Assembly: GCA_013816485.1 (NCBI GenBank)
Contig: JACDEI010000041.1
Span: 1-47,178, forward strand
Origin: Planctomycetota bacterium
GTDB lineage: Bacteria; Planctomycetota; UBA11346
Reading direction: 5' to 3'
DNA length: 47,178 bases
A program made the position numbers and the translations under genes. The notes beneath the pieces are model-generated. The model was not told the DNA's origin and searched no databases. It saw only the letters and a list, made by a program, of their open reading frames with translations. Position 1 is the stretch's first letter. Every line of letters begins with the position of its first letter. Positions 1-6,290 of the stretch are shown piece by piece.

Positions 1-98
1 CTGATCGCCTGCGCCAGGAAGTTACTCATCCGACTCAACACCATCGCCGCAAAAGCGCTCAAACCGACCACACAGATCCAGGGAACTATCGCTTGATC
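1..98 (-). other. Window-edge stretch, possible start of a membrane protein gene
   Basis: Read on the minus strand, this edge stretch gives a short hydrophobic open frame (VVGLSAFAAMVL and on to the window end) with possible GTG or ATG starts. That could be the beginning of an ABC permease, which would fit as the partner of the ATPase gene just upstream on the same strand. A competing reading on the plus strand ends in a TGA at 94-96 and could be the tail of a convergent gene. The sequence is too short to decide. The space between here and 257 holds only dispersed repeat sequence. Confidence 0.2.
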
Positions 99-106
99 TC
101 TACACA

Positions 107-153
107 GTCACTTCGTGGTGAAAAATCCGTTTCGTTAGCTTTACGCCATTGGG
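107..153 (-). repeat. Dispersed intergenic repeat, copy 1
   Basis: Read on the minus strand, GCGTAAAGCTAACGAAACGG is followed by ATTTTTCACCACGAAG. The same block recurs almost identically on the plus strand from about 4162, and a shorter version lies near 1545-1570. In the two other copies it borders 8-bp CACGAAGG-type tandem repeats. Nearby, 224-242 resembles one arm of the inverted repeat at 18795-18854. Confidence 0.75.
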
Positions 154-256
154 CCTGGCCACCGTGTCGCCCCGTGGCGGTTCAATTGAATGTGATGTTG
201 GCGGTCTTGTCGATGTCCCGCATTGGCGAGACGCCCGTACCACGATGCGGCCATCG

Positions 257-1360
257 CTACCCGGCGCGCCCGCCGTACAGCGCCGCCACCACCTGCTCGA
301 TGGTCGGTTCTTCGATGCGCACGTCGGCGACCGGCAGCAAACCGAAACAACGTTGCAACAACGCCGCGCTGTCCTGGCCGGCGTCCACCGCCGCCACCAG
401 TTCGACCGGGTTGGTCTGGGTCCAGGCCACGCCGTCCGTCGCCAAATGGGTGAGTGTCGCCAAGTCAACCGCTTCACGCAGGGTGAGGATCAGCCGTTTA
501 CGCGCGCCGTACTTCGACTTCAACGCCTCCAACGCGCCATCGTGCATGATGCGGCCGTGGTCGATGACCACCACGCGCGACGACAACGCTTCGATGTCCT
601 GCATGTCGTGGGTGGTCAGCAGGATGGTGGTGCCTTGTTCGCGGTTGAGTTCGCGCAGGAATGCGCGCAGGCGGGTCTTGGTCACCACGTCGACGCCGAC
701 GGTGGGTTCGTCGAGGAACAACACCGGCGGATTGTGCAGCAGGCTCGCTGCTAGGTCAGCTTTCATGCGTTGGCCGAGCGACAGCTTGCGCACCGGTGTG
801 CGTAGGAACTCCTTCAGCTCCAGCACCTCATCGAAACGTTTGAGTCGCGCATCGTAGTCCGACTGCGACACATCGTAGAGGTGACGCAGCAGCTCGAAGC
901 TCTCGCCTACCGCCAAGTCCCACCACAATTGGCTGCGTTGGCCGAACACCGCGCCGACCGTGCGCACGTAGGCACTGCGCTCACGATGTGGGTCGAAGCC
1001 GTTGACGCGGATGGTGCCGGTGGTCGGCACCAGGATGCCGGTGAGCATCTTGATGGTGGTGCTTTTTCCCGCGCCGTTGGGCCCGATGTAGCCGATGATC
1101 TCGCCGCGGCGGATGGTCAGCGACACGTCCTGCACCGCCTTCAACTCGCGGTAATTCCGCGCGAAGAGGTCGCGCAGTGCGCCGGTGAATCCCGGACGAC
1201 GGTCGAAGGTGCGGAAGGTCTTGCCCAGGCCCTCCGCGACAATCACCGGTGACGCGTCGGAGGAGGTTGCAGCAACGCTGGCAGCAGGCGCGGAGGCGGT
1301 GGTCACGGGTCGCATGGTGTGATCCACCCGCAGCAGGCCAAGGGCCTGGGTGTCCATCAT
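257..1360 (-). CDS. ABC-2 type transporter ATP-binding protein (COG4586-like)
   Basis: This is an ATPase subunit of an ABC exporter, cytoplasmic and membrane-associated. From the ATG at 1360 it is 367 residues. Visible motifs are Walker A GPNGAGKST at about 93-101, the segment VFGQRSQLWWDL typical of the COG4586 branch, signature LSLGQRMK at about 193, Walker B VLFLDEP at about 213 followed by TVGVD, and the H-loop TTHD. A start at 1315 (MRPVTT) is also possible, because the first 40 or so residues are low-complexity Ala/Ser/Thr. A longer open frame to 1483 is rejected since it runs into the 8-bp tandem repeats. COG4586 ATPases normally pair with two membrane permeases; neither is complete in the window, though one could begin at the left edge. 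The substrate cannot be read. Confidence 0.9.
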   Translation of the reverse strand: MMDTQALGLLRVDHTMRPVTTASAPAASVAATSSDASPVIVAEGLGKTFRTFDRRPGFTGALRDLFARNYRELKAVQDVSLTIRRGEIIGYIGPNGAGKSTTIKMLTGILVPTTGTIRVNGFDPHRERSAYVRTVGAVFGQRSQLWWDLAVGESFELLRHLYDVSQSDYDARLKRFDEVLELKEFLRTPVRKLSLGQRMKADLAASLLHNPPVLFLDEPTVGVDVVTKTRLRAFLRELNREQGTTILLTTHDMQDIEALSSRVVVIDHGRIMHDGALEALKSKYGARKRLILTLREAVDLATLTHLATDGVAWTQTNPVELVAAVDAGQDSAALLQRCFGLLPVADVRIEEPTIEQVVAALYGGRAG

Positions 1361-1446
1361 CGGCACGCCAGTTTGTCGGGGCCCAGTCGGGCAGAGCCGG
1401 CGAAGCCCAATACGAGAAGGCGAAGGCCAACAACCCTGAGCTTTTC

Positions 1447-1570
1447 GCCACGAAGGCACGAAGGCACGAAGGCACGAAGGCACGAAGGAGACAAGGAGGA
1501 AGGACCTCTTTAACCCTCCACTTCGTGTCTTCGTGCCTTCGTGGCAGAATTTCCGTTTCGTTAGGCCCCC
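1447..1570. repeat. Inverted 8-bp tandem repeats plus dispersed repeat (copy 2)
   Basis: An array of GGCACGAA-type 8-mers at 1447-1488 faces its inverse (CTTCGTG..CCTTCGTGGC) at 1522-1545, so the region can fold into a long stem. It continues into a partial copy of the dispersed block (TTTCCGTTTCGTTAG). The whole lies between the divergent ABC ATPase and TPR genes, so both promoters must be nearby or within it. Confidence 0.85.
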
Positions 1571-1663
1571 AGTATTGGGCGATGCTTACCCGCCTGTTCA
1601 AGGTTGCAGGCGGTGCTTGAGCGTAGCGCCCGCGTGCGGTATCTTCGGAACAGGAACGCAGGG

Positions 1664-3130
1664 ATGTCCCAACCACTCCTGGCTATGACGCATGATTGGC
1701 ACCGGCAGCGCGCCCAGTTGCGCAGCGGGCGTCTGCGTCCGCCGCCGCTGGTGGCATCCGGTATCGATGTCGCGGCCGGCCCGGATGGACGCGTGGTGAC
1801 GCTCGGCGGACTCGCGGTGATCTTCGGCGTGTTCCCCGCCAGCCTGGAAGAATTCGTCGATCTCGCGCGCTCGCGCCTGCACCTTGGCCAAGGCCAAGCG
1901 CGTGAACTCGATGCGGTGCTCAACACCCGCATCATGGCGATGTGGGCGTGGCTGCCGACGCAGCGGCGCGACTGCTACCTGGAACTCGATCGTGCCACGG
2001 GTGAGGAGCACCTCTGGCTGATGGGGCCGGGTGCCGGTGAAAGCCGCGAGATCCTGCTCGACGACGAACACGACGATCTCGACGAGGCGTTCCTTGATGC
2101 GTTGGTGCTCAACGGTCCTGGGCACTGGGGTGGCGAGAGCGGCCTGGCCCGGCTGGTCGAACGTTTCGGTCATCAGCCGCTGCTGGTGGCGGCGCAGGTC
2201 GCCGACCTGCTCGATCATCATCCCAAGGATCCGCAGCGCGCGTTGGAGTTCGTGCGCGCACGCTGGCCGGCGCTCGGCGCGGAGGATGAAGCCGCGTGGG
2301 CACCACTGGCCGACAACGAGCATCCGTGGGTCGCGGTGCAACTCGGACGCTTGGCGCTGCGCTTGGGCCACGTGCGCGCGGCGCGCCTGTTGCTGCGCCA
2401 GGGCGGTCAGACCGAAGTGGCGCCGGTGGCGCATTTCGATCTCGGCCAAGCCTGCGAGGTACTGGGCGATCTCACCACCGCCGAGTCGGCGTTCGCGCGT
2501 TACGCATCGGCGCGTGCCACCGATCCTGACGCGTGGCGTCGCCTGCTGCTCTGCCGTGTACGCCTTGGCCACTTCACCGTCGCCGAGGAGACGCTGAAGC
2601 GTTACCGCGGCGTCGGTGGCAAGGACAAGGATCTGGTCGAGCGTTTCCTCTCCATCCTGGTGCGGTCGAACCTGCGTGGGCACGAACGTGCGCGCCTGGT
2701 CGGCTGGTTGTGTGCGCGGTTGTCGGAGACCGTGCCGCGGCGCCTATCGATCGAGGCAGTGATTGAAGCGGCGTGTGAACGCCATGAACGGCAGCAGCAG
2801 CAGATCGAGTCGCTGCATCTGGCGGCGCTGGTCGACCAGTTGCGCTTAACCGTGCGTGAGCGCCTGCCGGCGAGCATCACCGTCAGCCAGATTGATGACC
2901 TGGTGCGGGTGGTGTTGCTGACCCTGCCGCTGATGGCCAGCCGTCGCATCGCGCCGATCGCGGTCGAGACCGATCCGCAGGTCGCGGCGGAGCGCCATGT
3001 CGGCAACGCCGCCGCGCTGTGGGCGACGCTCCATCTGGGCGATGATTTCGCTCTCGGCAGCCTGGGCGACAGCCTGGCGGTGCATGAACTGGCGCGTTAC
3101 GCGATGAACGGACGGACCAACCGGGAATGA
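1664..3130 (+). CDS. TPR-repeat protein of unknown function
   Basis: A 488-residue, probably cytoplasmic protein without a signal peptide. The N-terminal half (residues 1-230) matches no family I recognise. The middle has TPR-like helical pairs (for example HFDLGQACEVLGDLTTAESAF and DAWRRLLLCRVRLGHFTVAEETL). The C-terminal part, with many short helices, ends in a segment rich in Ala/Leu. I chose ATG 1664 (MSQPLLAMTHDW); the open frame extends to 1604, and ATG 1685 is possible. It is the first of three same-strand genes (this, a miniprotein, a SirB1-like protein) separated by 48 and 82 bp, so they may be co-transcribed. TPR pairs suggest a scaffolding role, but no partner can be named. Confidence 0.75.
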   Translation: MSQPLLAMTHDWHRQRAQLRSGRLRPPPLVASGIDVAAGPDGRVVTLGGLAVIFGVFPASLEEFVDLARSRLHLGQGQARELDAVLNTRIMAMWAWLPTQRRDCYLELDRATGEEHLWLMGPGAGESREILLDDEHDDLDEAFLDALVLNGPGHWGGESGLARLVERFGHQPLLVAAQVADLLDHHPKDPQRALEFVRARWPALGAEDEAAWAPLADNEHPWVAVQLGRLALRLGHVRAARLLLRQGGQTEVAPVAHFDLGQACEVLGDLTTAESAFARYASARATDPDAWRRLLLCRVRLGHFTVAEETLKRYRGVGGKDKDLVERFLSILVRSNLRGHERARLVGWLCARLSETVPRRLSIEAVIEAACERHERQQQQIESLHLAALVDQLRLTVRERLPASITVSQIDDLVRVVLLTLPLMASRRIAPIAVETDPQVAAERHVGNAAALWATLHLGDDFALGSLGDSLAVHELARYAMNGRTNRE

Positions 3131-3178
3131 ACCATGGAAGAGGAGGCGCGTTAATTGCCCTCCCCCACCGCATTCCCC

Positions 3179-3304
3179 ATGTCCGACCACGACCGTTCCG
3201 ATCCTCGCCCAGCCGATCGCTTCTACCTGCTGGCCATCATCGCCTATGCGTTGCTGGCCGCAGGTTTCATCGGCTTTTTTATCTGGTGGTTGATTGCGCG
3301 CTAA
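3179..3304 (+). CDS. 41-residue single-pass membrane miniprotein
   Basis: A short frame reading MSDHDRSDPRPADRFYLLAI and ending FFIWWLIAR. The first 15 residues are highly charged (Asp/Arg rich), followed by a single uninterrupted hydrophobic helix of about 24 residues and a terminal Arg, an N-in membrane-protein topology. It starts 48 bp after the TPR gene and stops 82 bp before the SirB1-like gene, in the same direction. No good ribosome binding site lies directly upstream: an AGGAGG is present but about 35 bases away, which is the main doubt. The charge/hydrophobic pattern and absence of rare codons make a real gene more likely than chance. Function unknown. Confidence 0.55.
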   Translation: MSDHDRSDPRPADRFYLLAIIAYALLAAGFIGFFIWWLIAR

Positions 3305-3386
3305 GGCGGCGGCGTCGCGTGTGCGGCTGCGGCAGCACGGCGATCGCCGGTCTGGTCAAGACCACGGCCAACGCTAGACCTGGGAG

Positions 3387-4148
3387 ATGGCCAGTCTCGA
3401 CGCGTTGTTGCAGTTGCTCGACGATCCCGACCCCGCGGTCCATGACGCGTTGGTCAATCGCCTGAGCGGCGATGCCGAGTTGTTGACCCAGGCGTGGAAC
3501 CTGGCCCTGGAGCGTGGCCAGCAGCCCGCCGTGCTCACCGAACTGGTGCTGCGTCACGATGCCGAGGCGCTGGTTGATGCCTTCGCCGAGGCCGACCACC
3601 TCGAAGCCGGCGTGTGGTTGCTGCCGCGCATCGATCTGCCGCGGAACGATTACCGTACGGCCGGGATGCGCGCGCTCGACGAGCTCGCCGCACGCATCCC
3701 GCAGGCGACCGATGCCTGGATGGTGGCGCGTTTCCTGTGCGACGACTGCGGCTTCACCGGCGCGCGCCAGGAATACGACCACCCGCACAACAGCCTGCTG
3801 CCGATGGTGCTCGAACGTCGCGTCGGCCTGCCGATCAGCTTGGTGGTGTTGTGGGTGCTGGTGTGCCGGCGGCTGAATCTGGCGTGCGACCCGATCGCCC
3901 TGCCCGGTCATGTCGTCGGTCGCTGGCCCGGCGGCTACATCGATCTCTTCGACCACGGTCAGCGCATCGCGCGTGAGGATCTCGATCAACGTGTGCAGTC
4001 GGTCGGCGAGGTCAGCGCCGCGCCGTACCTCGCTCCGGCCAGCGACCGCGCGCTGCTGCGGCGCATGGCGCGCAACCTGGTGCACGCGTACATGAAGAAG
4101 AATGATCGGCTGCGTGCGACCATCGCGCATGGGTTGGCAACGGCGTAG
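3387..4148 (+). CDS. SirB1-like transglutaminase-fold protein
   Basis: A 253-residue cytoplasmic protein of the SirB1/transglutaminase-like superfamily. The N-terminal 80 residues are helical (LLDDPDPAVHDALVNRL). The family core follows: ARFLCDDCGFTG, then YDHPHNSLLPMVLERRVGLP with ISLVVLWVLV, and the PGHVVGRW motif near residue 175. The family is known for the pattern 'NS-L--VL-RR-G-PI-L' and a PGH motif containing the histidine of the old protease-like triad. The start ATG 3387 has GGGAG just upstream. In other bacteria SirB1 proteins often sit near the peptide release factor methylase gene; here there is no such neighbour. Biochemical role remains unclear in the family as a whole. Confidence 0.8.
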   Translation: MASLDALLQLLDDPDPAVHDALVNRLSGDAELLTQAWNLALERGQQPAVLTELVLRHDAEALVDAFAEADHLEAGVWLLPRIDLPRNDYRTAGMRALDELAARIPQATDAWMVARFLCDDCGFTGARQEYDHPHNSLLPMVLERRVGLPISLVVLWVLVCRRLNLACDPIALPGHVVGRWPGGYIDLFDHGQRIAREDLDQRVQSVGEVSAAPYLAPASDRALLRRMARNLVHAYMKKNDRLRATIAHGLATA

Positions 4149-4163
4149 TACGGTCTGCGCCCT

Positions 4164-4292
4164 ATGGCGTAAAGCTAACGAAAAGGATTTTTCACCACGA
4201 AGGCACGAAGACACGAAGACGAGAGAAGAAGCGTCGTTTCGACCGCTTGTGCGGTGATTCCTTCGTGCCTTCGTGCCTTCGTGGCGGATTTT
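4164..4292. repeat. Dispersed repeat (copy 3) with inverted 8-bp tandem repeats
   Basis: The block GGCGTAAAGCTAACGAAAAG, then GATTTTTCACCACGAAGG, leads into CACGAAG-type repeats (4196-4222). About 40 bp later these are mirrored by TTCGTGCCTTCGTGCCTTCG at 4261-4284 and then a run of T. It lies between the convergent SirB1-like gene and the secreted protein gene at 4353, so the hairpin plus T-run could also end transcription. Confidence 0.8.
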
Positions 4293-4352
4293 TTTCTGGT
4301 AGCTTGGCTTAGCTTTCCGGCACTGAGCTCTCGCCCCTGGACCCGCACTGTT

Positions 4353-5009
4353 TTATTCCGACACCACCGCGTCGCCCGGTTTGATCTGCACGCCTTCCGC
4401 CAAGGTTCCGGCGATGGCCATGCAGATGGTCGAGGATTCCTTCACCTGCGTCGCGCTGATGACCACGAGCTTCTGCTCGCCGCGTTTGACCACGAAACGT
4501 TGGCCGGTGGTGACGTGCTGGTCCCTGCCCACGCCGATCATCACCAGCAGCGCCTTCGGGTCACCGACCCAGTCGGCGATCAGCACTGAGGTGGCGATCG
4601 GGATGGCGAGCGCCTGCTCGTCGATCGCGGGCGTGGCGGATGCTGGTTTGCCGGCGCTCGGCGCGTACGGCTCATCGCCATCGAGGATCAAAGTCGCCCG
4701 CGCCGCGGCTTGTTCGGCGGCCCGGCGTTGTTCCGCGGTCTGGAGCGGCATCGGCGCGCGGCTGGTGTTGCCCGCCAACGCGATCTGCACCACCAGCGCA
4801 GCATCGGCGAGTGTCACCGTGCCAGCGGCCAATTGCTCAGCGAGCGCGCGCAGTTCTCCCGCCACGGCAGCCTGACCACCACGCTCGATCTCCGCCGCCC
4901 GTTCACGGATGACCTTGGCGGCGATGCCCGCGGCGGGTGAGGCGTCGGCCGCTATCAGGCACGGCAGGGCGAGGAAGGAGAGCAGTGCGATCAGTGCGGT
5001 ACGGTGCAT
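4353..5009 (-). CDS. Secreted protein with a C-terminal beta-barrel-like domain
   Basis: About 218 residues from ATG 5009 (MHRTALIALLSFLALPCLIA), which gives a clean signal peptide ending AA-D; the open frame reaches back to 5036 but that would disrupt the signal. After an Ala/Glu-rich helical stretch, the last 80 residues (MIGVGRDQHVTTGQRFVVKR to VQIKPGDAVVSE) resemble the small domain seen in many planctomycete envelope proteins, where a 'G-- VG--F-V-R' strand pattern ends in 'GD-V'. No catalytic motif is visible. It lies 52 bp downstream of the epimerase gene on the same strand, so the two may form an operon. Function unknown. Confidence 0.65.
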   Translation of the reverse strand: MHRTALIALLSFLALPCLIAADASPAAGIAAKVIRERAAEIERGGQAAVAGELRALAEQLAAGTVTLADAALVVQIALAGNTSRAPMPLQTAEQRRAAEQAAARATLILDGDEPYAPSAGKPASATPAIDEQALAIPIATSVLIADWVGDPKALLVMIGVGRDQHVTTGQRFVVKRGEQKLVVISATQVKESSTICMAIAGTLAEGVQIKPGDAVVSE

Positions 5010-5061
5010 GTGCCGCAGCCTGTCGTGCGCGGCCACTGCTCCCAGGGGGAAACCGCCGCGC

Positions 5062-6021
5062 TCACGATGCCGCGAGGCAGTCGCGGATGGTGGCGTCCAG
5101 GTCCAAGGTCTGGCTCCAACCGGTCAGCGTGGTCAGGCGCGTCACATCGGGTACGCGGCGGCGCATGTCCTCGAAGCCACCTTGGGGGAAGGCCTGGGCA
5201 TAGGGAATGAGCCGCACGGCGGAACGGCTGCCGCTGGTCTGCACCACACGATCGGCCAACGCGCGCATGGTGATCTCCACGGCCGAGCCGATGTTCACCA
5301 CTTTTCCGCGTGCAGCGTCGCAACTGAGCAAGGCCAGGATCGCCGCCACCGCATCGCGTACGTGGAGGAAACAGCGCGACTGGCCGCCATCACCGTGGAC
5401 CTCCAGCGCGTCACCACGTTTGGCCGCGGCGCAGAAACGCGGCAGCACCATGCCATAGGCCGGGCTCTGCCGAGGACCGGTGATGTTGAAGAAACGCGCG
5501 ATGCTCACCGGCAGTCCACGTTCGCGGTGGTAGGCCAGGGCGAGGAATTCATCCATCAGCTTGGAACAGGCGTAGCTCCAACGGTGGAGCGACGACGCAC
5601 CGAGCACGCTGTCGTCGTCTTCGTGAAATGGCGTACGATCCTGTTTGCCGTAGATCTCGCTGGTGGAGGCGAGCAGGAACGGCAACGAACGATGTGCCTG
5701 CGCGGCGCGCAACATGACCTCGGTGCCACGCAGGTTGGTGACGATCGAGCCGACCTGCTTGTCGAGGATGCGTTGGACGCCCACCGCTGCGGCGAGGTGC
5801 ACCACACCATCGACCTTGGCGCAGGCTTCGTCGACCAGCACCTCGTCGCACACCGAGCCGTGCAGGATGGTCAGCCGCGCATGGCCAGACACCGCCGCGA
5901 GGTTGCGCAGCGATCCGGTCGAGCAGTCATCGAGCACGGTGACGGTGTCGCCGCGAACCAGGAGCGCATCGACGAGATGGCTGCCGATGAAGCCGGCGCC
6001 GCCGGTGACGAGGAGGTGCAT
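5062..6021 (-). CDS. NAD-dependent sugar-nucleotide epimerase/dehydratase
   Basis: A 319-residue extended-SDR enzyme acting on nucleotide-sugars in the cytoplasm. The dinucleotide motif GGAGFIGSH is at residues 7-15, the NAD-binding acid follows at DD31-32, and the catalytic Tyr/Lys pair is YACSK (Y150, K154), preceded by STSEIYG. The segment RFFNITGPRQ and the late PYAQAF..GFEDMRRRVPD are typical of UDP-glucose 4-epimerase/UDP-glucuronate decarboxylase relatives. The start ATG 6021 was chosen because it begins exactly at the Rossmann strand (MHLLVTGG); a longer frame to 6195 has no homology features. Exact substrate cannot be assigned from sequence; it probably supplies sugars for envelope glycans. 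Confidence 0.88.
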   Translation of the reverse strand: MHLLVTGGAGFIGSHLVDALLVRGDTVTVLDDCSTGSLRNLAAVSGHARLTILHGSVCDEVLVDEACAKVDGVVHLAAAVGVQRILDKQVGSIVTNLRGTEVMLRAAQAHRSLPFLLASTSEIYGKQDRTPFHEDDDSVLGASSLHRWSYACSKLMDEFLALAYHRERGLPVSIARFFNITGPRQSPAYGMVLPRFCAAAKRGDALEVHGDGGQSRCFLHVRDAVAAILALLSCDAARGKVVNIGSAVEITMRALADRVVQTSGSRSAVRLIPYAQAFPQGGFEDMRRRVPDVTRLTTLTGWSQTLDLDATIRDCLAAS

Positions 6022-6197
6022 GGTGGCAGGGTACGGTTGTTGGCGGATTCCCGGCGGGGCCAGACGCCGCAGACCATGATGGTGTGTGGTGCGTCGTGAC
6101 CGCTCAGCGGGCCGCTGGTGCTGCTGTTCAGGGCGAAGCAGCAGAGTTGACGGCGGGCAGGCAGGCGGGTGCACCTGGGTGCAGGTTTCCCACAACC

Positions 6198-6232
6198 TGG
6201 AACGATCTGAGGGGTAAGCTCACTGGAACGAT
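6198..6232 (+). promoter_or_regulatory. TGGAACGAT direct repeat upstream of the DUF1592 gene
   Basis: TGGAACGAT occurs at 6198-6206 and again at 6224-6232, 26 bp apart, each followed within 4-11 bp by GGGTAA. The pair ends 58 bp before the start codon at 6291. The GGAAC core resembles the -35 element used by many ECF sigma factors, or a tandem activator site. No -10 match is clear, so this is only a candidate. Confidence 0.3.
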
Positions 6233-6290
6233 GGGTAACCGAACGCGCGGTACTGCCATTCCACGGTGCACCTGCAAGGAATCCCACTCC

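Noticed and set aside
1447..1488. Possible microsatellite within a coding region
   Set aside because: The ABC ATPase start is downstream of the repeat; the extended frame to 1483 has no supporting features.
3279..4214. Minus-strand frame opposite the SirB1-like gene
   Set aside because: Antisense shadow; it starts inside the dispersed repeat at 4164-4292.
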